A DNA stretch of 64,000 bases, from contig NC_086247.1 of assembly GCF_021018805.1 (NCBI RefSeq), positions 124,001 to 188,000 on the forward strand, given 5' to 3'. Positions 1 through 11,379 of this stretch are shown one piece after another. Under the pieces are notes generated by a model that saw nothing but the letters and a program-made list of their open reading frames with translations, had not been told where the DNA came from and did no database searches. Position 1 is the first letter of the stretch. Each line of letters starts with the position of its first letter. Position numbers and translations under genes: made by a program. This DNA comes from Prinia subflava (Eukaryota > Chordata > Aves > Passeriformes > Cisticolidae).

Positions 1-594
1 TACAACAACAATAACAGTACTTGTACGACTGTTTGTGCTGCCTGAGGCGTGGCAAAGGTCACGATCCCCTGCTCCAGGACCACAGATGTTACTGGGAAGC
101 CTGTCTTGATGTCCTTACATGAGTGTTTAACTGCTAGAATAATACATTGCAGCTCTATTGCTCTGTACAAGTATTCAAACATTAAATGGGTATTTCTGAG
201 TGGGATGTGATCTGTTTGTGCAAAGGTAAAGCAGCTCCTAGACTGTGGAAAGTCAAGTTTCAAATCTGTGGTCTAAAATAAACTGGATCTGTACCACAAG
301 TGAGGCTGAATAATCATCATTTGCAGCTATCACAGTCATCCAGAGTAGGGAAAACTCGGGTAGAAGTTTCCCATTACCTTAATAGACAATACAGTTTTAA
401 TTGAAAACAAAACAAAAAAAAAGGTTTATTGTTGCACCTGACAGTGCTGTGTCAGTGGCTGGGCCCAGTGGTCTTGGAAGGCTTTTCCAACCTCAGCAAT
501 TCTGGGATGCTGTCACTATAGACTTTGGTAAAAACCCTCTCTCCATCCTTCTTACTGACCGTCTTTCAGTTTTGAAAGACCACTGTTCTTCTGA
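1..594. other. left-edge sequence, no gene recognised
   Basis: Mixed composition, presumably MAPK15 intron 1 or 5' flank. A short A-rich run at 403-424 and a CR1-end-like fragment near 445-520 are the only items seen. Confidence 0.5.
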
Positions 595-1335
595 GAGCTG
601 TCTCTTCTCCAGACTGAACACCCCCAGCTGTCTCAGCCTGGCTCCAGAGTTCAGAGCATCTCCCTTCTCTGCTCCTGCTCAGACTGGTCCATGTCTTTTT
701 TGTACTGAGTAGCTCCAAGCTGGATGCAGTGCTCCATATCGGAATCTCACCAAAGTGCAGGGGAAAAATCATCTCTTGACCTGCCAGCCACAGCAAGGCT
801 GGTAAAAGCCAGGTGCCATTGGCATCTTGCCACGTGGGCACACCTGGGCTCATGTTCAGCCACTGTCACCAGCACTGCCAGGTCCTTTTCCAGCTTTCCA
901 GCCACTCTGTCCCAAGCCTGGCGTGTTCTGTGGGGTTGTTGTGACCCAGGAGCGAGACCTTGGCCTTGCTGACCCCTGCACCGTCAGCCTTGGCCCACTG
1001 ATCCCATCCCATCAATTCCATCCCACTGATCCCATCCCATCGATTCCATCCCACGGATCCCATCCCATCGATTCCATCCCACTGATCCCATCCCATCGGT
1101 TCCATCCCATCCATGCAGCCCTTCCAGGTCACTCAGTCACAGAGGGAGAGCAGCTTGGTCAGGCAGGACTTGCCTGTCTCAGCCTGGCACCAGCTGGGGC
1201 TGATCCCGTGGTTGTTCTTTTGGTGCATCCCAGGACATGGCTGGCTGTCGGGGTTGCTGGTGCATGTTGTCCCCTCATTTCCAGGTTCTCATCCACCAGC
1301 ACTCCAGGTCCTTCTCAGGGCTGCTCTCCATACAG
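590..1335 (-). mobile_element. CR1-type LINE fragment, interrupted by a tandem repeat
   Basis: Reads as reverse complement of CR1 3' sequence (words such as CCAGCACTGCCAGGTCCTT and CACCAGCACTCCAGGTCCTT). The 28-bp tandem repeat at 995-1112 lies inside it. Confidence 0.65.
995..1112. repeat. 28-bp minisatellite, about 4 copies
   Basis: Unit of the form CACTGATCCCATCCCATCGA plus TTCCATCC, four near-identical copies. Confidence 0.85.
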
Positions 1336-1770
1336 AGTCCTGGGTTGGAAGAGACTTTAAACCCCTCTCAGCTCTACTCCCTGCCACTGGCATGGACACC
1401 TTACACTAGACCTGGTTGCTCCAAGCCCAATCCAGGCTGGCCTTGGACACTTCCAGCGATGGGACAGGCACAGCTTCTTGGGGCAACCAGTGCCATGGCC
1501 TCACCACCCTCCCAGAGAGGGATTTATTCCCAAATCCCATTTAAACCCTGCCCTCTGACAGTGGGAAGCCCTTCCAACTTGTGTTGTCACTGCAGGCCCT
1601 TGTCCAAAGTCCCTCTGGAGCTCTCTTGGAGCCCTTTCAGGCACTGGAAGAAGCTCTAAAATCTCCCTGCAGCCTTCTCTACCCCAGGCTGAACAACCCC
1701 AGCTCCCTCAGTTTGTCTCCTGAGTGCAGTGGCTCCTTGGCCTGATCTCTCTGTCTCCTGCTCTGCCTCC
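1336..1770 (-). mobile_element. CR1 LINE 3' end, minus orientation
   Basis: Contains GGTTGGAAGAGACTTTAAA, then CACTAGACCTGGTTGCTCCA and TGACAGTGGGAAGCCCTTCC, the reverse complement of the CR1 3' UTR. It ends about 70 bp before the first recognised MAPK15 exon. Confidence 0.8.
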
Positions 1771-1842
1771 AGTCCGTGCTGAGCACGCTGTGGTTGCCCT
1801 GAGCTGTGTCAGCACTGCTCACCTGCCTGTGCCTCTCCGCAG

Positions 1843-1941
1843 GCCTACGGCATCGTCTGGAAAGCCACCGACCGCAGGACGGGAGAAACAGTTGCCATTA
1901 AAAAGATTTTTGATGCTTTCAGGAACAGAACGGATGCTCAG
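1843..1941 (+). CDS. MAPK15: MAPK15 exon with VAIKK lysine
   Basis: Acceptor CCGCAG, donor CAG/GTGAGA, phase 0 at both ends, 33 codons. It begins at AYGIVWK inside the glycine-rich loop, so the preceding exon must end after the first GxG. Confidence 0.93.
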
Positions 1942-4900
1942 GTGAGAAATTACTGTCCTGATGTATTCTGAGACGTGGTGGGATCCCATGGATATTTTCA
2001 GGGCTTTTGTCTCTGAAAGATGATGATCATGCATGTAACAGTACAGTCTGCAGGGATAAAAACTACATTGGGATAAAAACAAGTGATAAATATCAGGCTT
2101 TGTGTATCATGGCATGTACAAAAGAGGAGTGGATTTCACCCTGTCATTTGACTGCATCTCTGTTCTGCCGTTCTCTTGAGGTGATAATAGTCTGTTTTTT
2201 CTTTATTTCTAGAGAACATTTCGAGAGATTATGTTCCTGCAGGTAATGTCCATGTTCCCCCTCTTCTCTGATTTTTTATTGTCTCTGATGTCTAAGTCTA
2301 TTCTTCCCATTGTTTTCCAAAATGTAGCAGTCATTGATTAGTGTTGATAACTTTAATTTCTTCTCTGCACCATCTTGGCAAAGAGCCTTTCAGGGTGACC
2401 CACCTGAATGAAACACTCTCCATTTGGGCTTGTTTTTACTCTTTCCTGCTCTTTCCCCATTTTAGCAATGTCTGCTGCAGCATCAGCACATCAGCACCTT
2501 CTGTCACTTCTTGCTTCTTTGTGGATGGAAACTGTTTCTCTTACATTTTAACTGCCATGCTTGGAGGAGAGGCTGAGTTGGGACAGGGATTTACACTCCA
2601 AAATTGTTTTCCTCCATCATGCTATAAGCAATTTAATCACTTAAAATAATCAAACCAAATGAAAAAGGGAAGTTCTGCAAGGAATACTTTAAGACTACTC
2701 TTGTTTTGTTATAATTGACCTTAACAGTGGCATTCCAGTTATCTGTCCACTCCTCCTCAGACTTACCATGTAGAAACATCAATATTTTGGAATAATGTTG
2801 TAATAACTTGTGATTTTCTAAGGATGCAAGTGAGGCAGGGCTCATAGAAGAGGTATTTCCTAAGACTGCCAAGTTTAAGTGCAAAAGAGATGATTTTTAA
2901 AACTTTTTAGTCATTCTTGAAGCCTGAAATAGAAGATGCAAAATTTAAAGGTAAAAATACAAACAGTTCCTTAGAAGTGAATTACCTCTAAGTTAGATCA
3001 TCTCTGAAAGTGCAGCACTTCTGGAATGGATGGATGGTGGAGGAGCAGGGGAGAAAAGGATATTTCTTCTGAAGGAAAGAAGGAGTCACTTGGCAGTGGA
3101 GGGCAGGGAGAGGGAAGGGAATGTGCTGTTCAGACCATACTTCCATAACTTCTGGTGCTCAATAGACTTTAAGAATTTTAGTTTTCCCTCCTATTTTAAA
3201 CCTCTTTCTTGAGATTCAAGACTGAGGGCTCAGAACGGAAAAGATGTAAAAAATATGCTGTTATTCATAACTGTATGTTTGTCTTAATTTGGGCATAATA
3301 ATTGCTTTGTGAATCTTGATGTTTATCACAAGGTCATTTGATGGACTAGGTTATTGTTTTATGTTATATATCTCAATTATTCTAATTGAGAAGTTGCTGT
3401 AAAATCTGGGATGTGAATGATTCTCTGAGGCTGTGGTTGTTGCTTGCAGATTTTGTGTTTGCTATAGTTGTAGATCTATGGGTGTATTTTAGGCCAGTTT
3501 TAGAATGTCATTTTGGTAAGTATGTTAGTAGCATTATTGTTCTTTAAGAAAAGATTAATAGAACTGGCCCTGACAAGACTTCTTTCAAGGTAACATGGGG
3601 TTTTTTTTAGTACAGGCTGAATTTTTTTCATGGCTTTCTGTTAACAGTTCCAGGGCAAGGCAGTGTGAGACAGTGGAATTTTCCTTCTTAAGTAGCACTC
3701 GAGTGACACTGTCACGATTCAGCTGCATCTCTAGAGCAATATCCCCTTTTGGGTAGAAACCTTCTTTAGATCATTGGGATGGTTGTTGTGACTATCTCAG
3801 AATGAAAACGAAGGTGTGATGGCCTGGCTGTGCATCATTGCTTTGTGGGTGTGTTGTTTTGTGAACTTCCCTAGGTGTTACACATTATAAAATCTCAGAG
3901 CATTATAAAGTGTTTACGGTGTCCCTGGCTGCGCAGAGGTGGGAAAAAAAGCTGTTAAAGCTGGGGATGAACTTAAAGATCCCATGAGGATTGTCAGTCT
4001 GCAGAAATGTGAGGGTGGACTCCTCCCCTGCAGTGTGATACCTGTGTTCAGGGATCTCTGTGTGCAGTCAGGTCCTCAAGGCAGCCTGTGAGTGTCTGAG
4101 CCAGCCCTCAGAGTGGCTTGTCCTGATTGTTTGGGTTTCTAACTGTGAATGTTGATGGCAACTGTGATCTGTTTTCATGCCACAATAATTCTTGGGTTCA
4201 GTAGGAAATGTGAGGTGCATAAAGGGGCTGGATTTTATTATAAATGCTACAGATGGAGTGTTGGAACTGATGTCTCATTCAACAGAGATTATTTGTTTGA
4301 TTAACTGACTGGTTTCCTACTATGGAACAAACTTAAATCCTTTTTTTAAAGTTTATTTCAGAAGAACCCTAAAGAGGAGATAACATGTTCATGTCTGTTC
4401 TAGACAGTAATACAAACTGAAATAGGTTATTGTCCCTTTTTGTGATTCACAAGCAGAACACGATTTTGACAGCTGGGTCTCTTCCCTGTGCAGGAGTTTG
4501 GAGAACATCCAAATATCATCAAGCTGCTCGATGTTATCCAAGCAGAAAATGACAAGGACATCTACCTCGTCTTCGAGTCCATGGGTGAGCTCAGCACTGC
4601 AGCAGCCACTCAAAGCCAGCCTCCCTTGGGAGTTATCCTTGTTATCACTGTGACAGTGGTGTGGGGTGATATAGATGAATCTTTGTGATCCTGCTGATAC
4701 CTACTGATGCAAATATATTACTGGTGTATTACAGAGACAGATTTACATGCTGTGATTAAGAAGGGGAATTTGCTGAAAGACATCCACAAGTGTTATATTC
4801 TCTACCAACTCCTGAAGGCAACTAAATTCATCCATTCAGGGAATGTTATTCACAGGGATCAGAAGGTACATTTTGATCATGGTCTGTATCCTTCACTCCA

Positions 4901-7900
4901 GTTTTTTGTTGAACACTACGTAAAATCACAGATTGATTTGGGATGGAAGGGACTTTCAAAGCCCATCCATTCCCATCCCCTGCCATTGACAGGGGATTTC
5001 CACTACCCCAGGTTGCTCCAAGCCCTGTCCAACCCAGCCTGGAAAACTTGCAGGGATGGGGCAGCCACAGCTTCTCTGGATTTTCTTCCCAAGATTCCAT
5101 CTAACCCTGCCCTCTGGCAGTGGGAAGCCATTTCCCCTTGTGTTCTCCAGGCCTGTGTTCAAAGTCCCTCTCAGGCTCTCTTGGCAATCCTTTCAGGCAC
5201 TGGAAGGGCTCTGAGCTCTCCCCTGGAGCCTCTCCAGGAGGAATACCCCGAGCTGTCCCAGCCTGTCTCCACAGGAAAAGCATGAAGAAATACAGAAATA
5301 CGAGATCAGTAAAAGAACCGTGACAGTAGCGTTGTGCTGTTCAGAGAGCCAAGGGCTGATTGCCTGTGCTGTGTTCACTGCAGCCCTCCAACGTGCTGCT
5401 GGACGCGCGCTGCCGTGTGAAGCTGTGCGACTTCGGCCTGGCGCGCTCCCTGTGCCGGCGCGGCGCCGAGCGGCGCGGCCCGGCCCTCACCGAGTACGTG
5501 GCCACGCGCTGGTACCGCGCCCCCGAGATCCTGCTGGCCGCCCGCAGGTGAGGCACCTGGCCCTTCTCCACCACTGCAGAGTCTCCTGTCTGAAAGTCCT
5601 CAGTCTTTCAATTTTCACTGTCAGCAGATGCAGTGTCATGTCAGCAGTCTGTTTTCCCAGTACACAATTAACTGTGTTAATTAACTGTTATTCTGCGACA
5701 TAAACACCTCTTAACATGTGCATGTTCTTCCTGTGTTCTTAGCGTGTCAGTGTATATACGTGAGCAGCTCATCTGTTTGTCACCCTTTCTCCCACCAGAC
5801 TTACTTCTTCTCCCCTAAACCCACAGCTTTACAAAATCTGCTTGAACACATTAGTCCTCTTTCCTAATTGAAGCAGTGTTTTTTGATGTACCTTCATGAA
5901 ATATCATTCCCTAATCAAATGTTAAACCACCTGCCTGTTAGTCAGGCCTAGTCCTTTTTTTAATTAAATATGAAAAACCAGAAAAGTAAATAAATAGAAG
6001 CAGGGTAGTTTCCCAAATTTTAAATGTGGATGTTTTGCAAACTATCCTATACCCACTGTTTGGCATTTATTTGCTTAAAAATGTAATTCTTAAGTAATTG
6101 TGACTACTTTGTACGTGCATTATGACCAAAGTCAATTGTTCGGAAAGAACAACATGTATCTTCATTCTTGGTCATATGAAAAGGATGTAATACCTTGTTC
6201 TGGCATTACCTTTAATATATTACCTTGTTCTGGCATTTCCCTGTAATATATTTCTTTTTATGGTTTCTTAGACTAGACTTTGAGTAGGATAAATCTCCTT
6301 TCTGTTTCATGCTTGCCAGTCTCATGATTCCCAAATGTTATTCAATTTATGGTTCAAACCATGAAACATAAAAAACATAATGTTTGAGAAGTCACCAAGC
6401 ATTCATTCTAGCAAATAAATCAATGTAGGTGATGTGAATACCAGGTACAGGAAAATATTTGCCTGATTTAATCCTACCTCTGTTCTATTCCTGTTTGTAG
6501 TTACACTAAGGGTGTGGACATGTGGAGCATTGGCTGCATTCTGGGAGAGATGCTGCTTGGAAAGCCTCTTTTCCCTGGAACATCAACAATGAATCAAATA
6601 GAGCAGATCCTTAGGGTCATCCCTGCTCCATCCCCAGAAGGTAGGACTGCTGTGGGGAAAGGTATCAAAGAAGGGGTTAAGGGTGGAAGAAATCAGCCTG
6701 GCTGGGTCAGGGAAGAAGGTATCTCTCATTCATTCTGGCACTTTTCCAAAGAAATTAGAATCTTCATCTTGAATGTTAGTGTTAGAGGAAAATAAGAAAT
6801 TCACATATCATGGTACTTCTGCATCTGTTACTATGAGAATGCAAGTTTATGAAGTGTATGATTAATAAACAGGAATTCAAAAATCAGCTTAGAAAATGTG
6901 TAAGTAAGTATTCCATCCCTCTCCCATAGATCTCTGACCAAGTTTTATGAGGATAATTTCCTGTGTTAATATCAAATATTGGCTTTCCTTCAGAAACTGT
7001 GTAGCTCTGCTAGTCCTCATCTTGGCAGTAACAGTATCTTTTTATTATTGCAGATATTTTGGCTCTGCAGTCAGAGTACAAGGCCTCGGTTATTAACCAC
7101 ATGAGCTCAAGGTAAGCTCGAGGTGTCAGTGTGTCTCAGATCATCTAATGTAGGACCATGGAGTCAAACAGAACAGTTTGAGTGGGAAGGGACCTTAAAG
7201 ATCATCTCATTCCACACCCCTGCCATGGCAGGGACACCTTTCACTAGACCAGGCTGCTCCAAGCTCCATCCAGCCTGGCCTTGAACATTCCAGGGATGGG
7301 GCAGCCACAGCTTCTCCAGGAAATCATTCCAGTCCCTCAGCACCCACACAATCAATAATTTCTTCCCAATACCTCATCTAACCCTGCCCTCTGGCAGTGG
7401 GGAGCCCTTCCCACTTGTGCTGTCACTCCAGGCCCTTGTCCAAAATCCCTTTTTGGGCACTGGAATCTCCCTTTTAAGGCACTGGAAGGGGCTCTAAGTT
7501 GTCTCCTTAAATAAAAATTATTTAAAATATGAGTAAGATTTGGTGCTTAAAACTGATTTTTTTCAAGATACTTTCTTCTTCATTATGTTCACAATTATAT
7601 TTAGGATTTCAAAATGCAAACCCAGATTTTTAAATGTTATCTTTTAAATTTATCTCTGTAAATTACTGAGAAGTGTGTTTCTATAATATCGGGTCTAGAT
7701 CTGTGGGATCATGGGACTGGAAGGTGATGAGCTTTAAGGTCCATTCCCAGCCAAACCATTCTGGGATTCAGTGATCATGACACACTTTGTGAGTGAATTT
7801 GTGTCTGGTGTCACCTTGATCCTGGAACTGCCACTCCTGCCTTCACTGGGAATTAGATGCTGAGAGTTTGTATCATTTTTTTCTGACTTCAAGGCGGCGA

Positions 7901-10900
7901 GTAGCATTTGAGGAGATTTTCCCACCCTGTACTCCACTGCCTGCCCTGGATCTGCTGAAGAAACTTCTGGTGTTTAACCCTGTCAAACGGCTCACAGCAG
8001 AGCAGGCTCTGCAGCATCCCTATGTGAGCAGGTGAGAGTGACACCAGCGTGCAGCTTCCCCTGATGTCTTCTGAGACATCACAAACCTGCTCTTGGCACA
8101 AATTTTCTTTAAATGTATTACAGAAAAAATGGCAAAGCTAATTCTTTATTTTCTCCAGCCTTATTTACATGAGATTGTTTAACAATCCTGTTTAAATTTT
8201 AATAATCTGCCTCCAGTCAGTGAGTTACATGATGTGTTCTCATTTCCTCAGATTCCACTGTCCTTCCCAGGAACCCTCTCTGGATTTTGATGTGATCCTT
8301 CCTCTGGGTGATGATGTCCAGCTGTCTGTGGCAGAATATAGAAATAAATTATATGAGGTACTTTCATCCTATTTTCCCAAATCCTAATCCTCCAGGTAGC
8401 CTGCCATTCTTGCACACACTTAACAAATTCTGTCATCGTCTTGTCTTTGTGTTCCCCTGGCTCTCTGTACCTGCTGGCACAGTTACACCTTGGTGTTTGA
8501 TCAGCCAATTCCATACTGTCATAATCTTTGAGAGACCTTTGAGTGTCAGATTCCCCCAGGGCAAAGAAAAATCTCTGAAGCATGATGTCTGAGAAAGATT
8601 CACAGAATGGTTTGGGTTGAAAGGTACTTTAAAGATCGTCTAGTTCCAAAATTATACTTGTTACTTACCCTGTAAAATAAACTGCAGATATTTATAAGTG
8701 TTCCTTTTCATTTTGATGTTTTTTTTTTCTGCTGCATTGCTGTATTAAGTCTAACAAACTTTTCTGTTCTGCAGCTGATCCTTGAAAAGAAGTCAAAGAG
8801 CCTTCCAAAGGAGCAAGAGTGGAGAGAAGACATTCAGCACTCTGAACCCAGCACACTTCTCCCAGGTTTCAGCTCAGTGACTGAACCCACCAGAAAAGGC
8901 CACCAAGAACCAGCACCCCCTCCTCTAAAGCCTCCTCATGAGCCCACGGGTGCCACAGCTGGGGTGCAGCCAGCAGGGTCCAGCCAGAGCAAGGACTTGG
9001 CCAGACCTGTGTGCCAGAGGTCACAGATCAGTGTGGTGATCTACAATCCCATCACTCACACCACTGTGCAGAGTAGGTGGCACCCTCCTACCCCGGGGTG
9101 TGACCCACCTTGGGGGATGGCTGTGGGGAAGAGACGAGTGCTGTAAAAGAAATGAAGGGAATTTGCATGGTAAAATGAGGGGCTGAAAGTGTGGGAGGGA
9201 AATTAGAACAGAACACTCTTGAATGAGTGTTGTGTATGGGACTGTCCCTGCCTCAGTCAATGTGTTCCGTGTTCTTCTGATTTTCCTACCTTCTCTCATG
9301 TTTTTCCTTCTGCAGGAAATGCAAATCCTGGTGCTGGGATCAGGAACTGTTCTGCACCACCTCAGCAATGCACAATCTCCAACAATGAGAAACTGGGGAG
9401 ACAAATCACATGGCCACACACTCGGCTCTCTCCTACAGGCGTGCAGAACCTTCACAATGTGAGCAGCTTCACTTCCAGCCCTTGTTGTGGGGACCTGGGT
9501 CACAGCAAGGCCCTGTAGTGTTCCAGGCAGAGTGGCTGGAAAGGGTCCCCTGCTGGTGCTGATGGCAGCAGCTGAACAGGAGCCCAGGTGTGCCCAGGTG
9601 GGCAAGAGGCCAATGGCCCCTGGCTTGTGCCAGCCACGGTGTGGCCACAGGCCCAGAGCAGTGCCTGTGCCCTGTGCTAGACACTGCTGGGGACCTCCAG
9701 CCCTGGGGCAAGTTTGGGCTCTTCACAGCAAGAAAGGAGGGGCCCCACTGAGGATCTGGAGTGTGTCCAGAGAAGGGAACAGAGCTGGGGGAGGGCCTGG
9801 AGAAGCAGCTGTGGAAAAAGGAGGCTCAGGGAGGAGCTTCTCACTCTGCAGCTCCCTGACAGGAGGTGTAGCAGGGTGGGGATCAGGATCTGCCCTCAGG
9901 AAACAAGTGACAGGATGAGAGGAAGTGACCTCAGGTTGTGCCAGGAGAGGTTTGGGTTGGATATTCGAAAAAATCCACCTGCAAAGGGCTGTGCAGGCCT
10001 GGCACAGACTGCCTCAGGGCAGTGTGGAGTCCCCACCCCTGGGGAGATTTAGCATGGATGTGGCACTGGGGGACATGGATTAGTGGTGGCCTTGGCATTG
10101 CTGGGGGAGCACCTGGACTCCACAGGCTCAGAGGGCTTTTCCACCTCAATGATTTCCACTTCATGATTCTGTGGTTCTGATGGATTGTGATTGCTGAGCT
10201 GTCAGGATGTCAGTCCTGTCCTCTGCTCCTCCTCTTCCCTGAGCTTGGCCATCCTTCCTTGCAAAAGTCCTCACCCTCACTGGGCTCTTTAATGACCTCT
10301 TGCTCCTGCTTTTTCTCTTCCTGAGCTGTCTGCCTGCTGCCTTCTGCTGCTGGCACTGCAGAGGTCATTGGAGGAAGCTCATGACAGAGGAAGAGTATGT
10401 AAGGAGGCACCCCAGATTCACAGAATCACAGACTGCTTGGGCTGAAGGGATCTAAAAACTCATCTTGTTCTACCCCTCTGCCATGGTCAGGGACACCTTC
10501 CACTAGCCCAGGTTGTCAGAAACTTTCAAGCATGTCCAGTAGCACACTTGCAACCCACCTTTTAGCCCCTCTGCTTTGGAACCCCTCCCAAAACGTTTTG
10601 AGAGAAAGAGAAGCCATTTAGTCCCAAGATGGGATTGTGGAGCTTGCTGCACGTGCAGGTGTACACACGACCCATGCATTTGGACAAATCTTTAGGGAAT
10701 TGTGACCAATTTTCTGTGACAAGAAGAGCAGAAGAGGGAGAAGATCAGCCTACACGTGCCCTGAGTTTGTGTTTGTTTCCTGAGAGGATAGTGCTGACCA
10801 AAGCCAATTTGCATTCCAGGTTATTAACTTTTCTTGGCCTTTCTTCTCACACAGAATCCCAGAAACTCTCAGTGTCACAGCAAAGATGTTCGTCCCCTCC

Positions 10901-11061
10901 TGAAGCCCAGTAAAAAGATGTTCCAGATCACTGCCAACGTGGGAGCTGCAGGTGATCCAAGGGCATCCATGGGCAGCTACTCGCAGGCCTATGGAACCAT
11001 CAGTGAATCTGCGCTGCAGAGTCTCCCAATAGAAAAGGCCTCCAAAACCCCTGAGCAGTGA
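1843..11061 (+). CDS. MAPK15: MAPK15 (ERK7/ERK8), atypical MAP kinase; 5' exon missing
   Basis: Twelve exons: 1843-1941, 2213-2242, 4494-4584, 4735-4865, 5384-5547, 6501-6640, 7054-7111, 7894-8031, 8252-8357, 8775-9072, 9316-9458, 10855-11061. Every junction is AG/GT, all phases match, and the total is 1,605 nt (534 codons plus TGA). Visible kinase motifs are the VAIKK lysine, HRDQKPSN catalytic loop (the Gln after HRD is the MAPK15 form), CDFG, the TEY activation motif at 5489-5497, and the [10 protein letters not shown] and DMWSIGCI segments. The non-kinase tail ends in the family-typical SQAYGT region. Family knowledge: ERK7/8 autophosphorylates its TEY motif and acts in ciliogenesis, autophagy (LC3 binding) and genome stability. 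The start codon and first glycines of the P-loop are not in the recognised exons, so about 20 residues are missing. Length otherwise matches the vertebrate protein (about 544 aa in human as I recall). Confidence 0.95.
2213..2242 (+). CDS. MAPK15: MAPK15 30-nt micro-exon (helix C)
   Basis: Ten codons, [10 protein letters not shown], between TTTCTAG and CAG/GTAATG. It carries the helix-C glutamate that pairs with the VAIKK lysine. Phase 0 on both sides. Confidence 0.92.
2243..4493 (+). other. MAPK15 intron, 2.25 kb
   Basis: AT-rich unique sequence. No repeat array or other gene was seen. Confidence 0.7.
4494..4584 (+). CDS. MAPK15: MAPK15 exon, N-lobe strands 4-5
   Basis: Encodes [15 protein letters not shown] through YLVFESM with the hinge region. 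It ends in phase 1; the split Glu codon is completed by the next exon. Confidence 0.93.
4735..4865 (+). CDS. MAPK15: MAPK15 exon, ETDLHAVI to HRDQK
   Basis: Acceptor TTACAG, donor AAG/GTACAT. Contains the HRD catalytic motif directly at its 3' end. A minus-orientation CR1 copy starts about 60 bp into the following intron. Confidence 0.93.
4925..5275 (-). mobile_element. CR1 LINE 3' end, minus orientation, in MAPK15 intron
   Basis: GATTTGGGATGGAAGGGACT at the low-coordinate end, then CACTACCCCAGGTTGCTCCA and CTCTGGCAGTGGGAAGCCA. It sits about 110 bp before the GC-rich activation-loop exon. Confidence 0.85.
5384..5547 (+). CDS. MAPK15: MAPK15 activation-loop exon (very GC-rich)
   Basis: Encodes PSNVLLD, CDFGLAR, an arginine-rich loop insert, [14 protein letters not shown] and the start of the following helix. 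It ends in phase 2. By count only 38 of 164 bases are A or T (about 77% GC), unlike every other exon of this gene. Confidence 0.95.
5548..6500 (+). other. MAPK15 intron
   Basis: AT-rich intron of 0.95 kb. A short direct repeat of ATTACCTTGTTCTGGCATT is visible near 6,190-6,240; nothing else was seen. Confidence 0.6.
6501..6640 (+). CDS. MAPK15: MAPK15 exon, [13 protein letters not shown] segment
   Basis: Acceptor TTTGTAG, donor GAAG/GTAGGA. Contains the C-lobe segment and the [11 protein letters not shown] insert-adjacent region. Phase 2 in, phase 1 out. Confidence 0.93.
7054..7111 (+). CDS. MAPK15: MAPK15 58-nt exon
   Basis: Short exon between TTGCAG and TCAAG/GTAAGC encoding [19 protein letters not shown]. 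It aligns with the equivalent vertebrate MAPK15 stretch and keeps phase on both sides. Confidence 0.88.
7150..7500 (-). mobile_element. CR1 LINE 3' end, minus orientation
   Basis: TGGGAAGGGACCTTAAAGA, CAGGGACACCTTTCACTAGA and CTTGAACATTCCAGGGATGG in CR1 order. Confidence 0.85.
7690..7775 (+). mobile_element. short CR1 3' end, plus orientation
   Basis: GATGAGCTTTAAGGTCCATT, then a CR1-like CCATTCTGGGATTCAGTGAT end. Confidence 0.6.
7894..8031 (+). CDS. MAPK15: MAPK15 exon, end of C-lobe
   Basis: Encodes [20 protein letters not shown] and ALQHPYVS, the conserved end of the MAPK catalytic domain. Acceptor TTCAAG, donor AGCAG/GTGAGA. Confidence 0.93.
8252..8357 (+). CDS. MAPK15: MAPK15 exon after kinase domain
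   Basis: Begins with [15 protein letters not shown] and ends [10 protein letters not shown], the post-kinase segment seen in the MAPK15 family. Donor GAG/GTACTT, phase 0 out. Confidence 0.9.
8598..8650 (-). mobile_element. CR1 tail fragment
   Basis: CACAGAATGGTTTGGGTTGA followed by AAGGTACTTTAAAGATCGT, a minus-orientation CR1 end. Confidence 0.6.
8775..9072 (+). CDS. MAPK15: MAPK15 C-terminal tail exon, proline-rich
   Basis: Acceptor TCTGCAG, donor A/GTAGGT. Encodes a Lys/Pro/Ser-rich disordered tail with an APPPLKPP stretch. Vertebrate MAPK15 tails carry PxxP motifs here. Confidence 0.87.
9316..9458 (+). CDS. MAPK15: MAPK15 tail exon
   Basis: Acceptor TTCTGCAG, donor AAT/GTGAGC. Encodes a divergent serine/proline/asparagine-rich segment. 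It is assigned by phase and position rather than by motif. Confidence 0.75.
9560..10180 (+). mobile_element. CR1-like LINE 3' part, plus orientation
   Basis: Contains GAAAAAGGAGGCTCAGGGAG, AAGTGACAGGATGAGAGGAA, GGTTTGGGTTGGATATTCG and a terminal TTCATGATTCTGTGGTTCT. Lies in the MAPK15 intron 9459-10854. Confidence 0.75.
10415..10560 (-). mobile_element. CR1 3' end, minus orientation
   Basis: TTCACAGAATCACAGACTGC, then CAGGGACACCTTCCACTAGC. Truncated. Confidence 0.75.
10855..11061 (+). CDS. MAPK15: MAPK15 last coding exon
   Basis: Acceptor TCACACAG. Contains the family-conserved tail [15 protein letters not shown] and stops at TGA 11059-11061. Confidence 0.9.
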   Translation, partial: NPRNSQCHSKDVRPLLKPSKKMFQITANVGAAGDPRASMGSYSQAYGTISESALQSLPIEKASKTPEQ

Positions 11062-11379
11062 CTGTGGAGAATTCCAGACAGGTGAAGTACAGCTCCTCCC
11101 TCAGCCTCTGACTGAGCAAGGGCAGCGGGAGAGAGCAAAATAGGAGGAAATGCTTTAATCAGTGCTTAGGGCAACGTCCTCCTTTCCTCTGGACAGGCTA
11201 ATAGGAAAGGGAGTCCAAGCCCTCTGCCCTCCAGTCTCAGCATTCAGGGGCACAGCCTGTTTGCTCTCACACCCTGAGAACAGTGAATGCTGTCAGTTCA
11301 TACTCCTTGTTTGAACTACTGCAAAAAATCACAGAAAACTGCATTATTCTGATACTTAAATGTTTTTTAGACATACTCA

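Noticed and set aside
1..70. Possible first coding exon of MAPK15 (a GGCAAAGG/GTCAC-like word near 50-65 resembling the GKG of the P-loop)
   Set aside because: Phase does not fit the next exon, the donor is poor, and no upstream start codon of the expected protein is visible.
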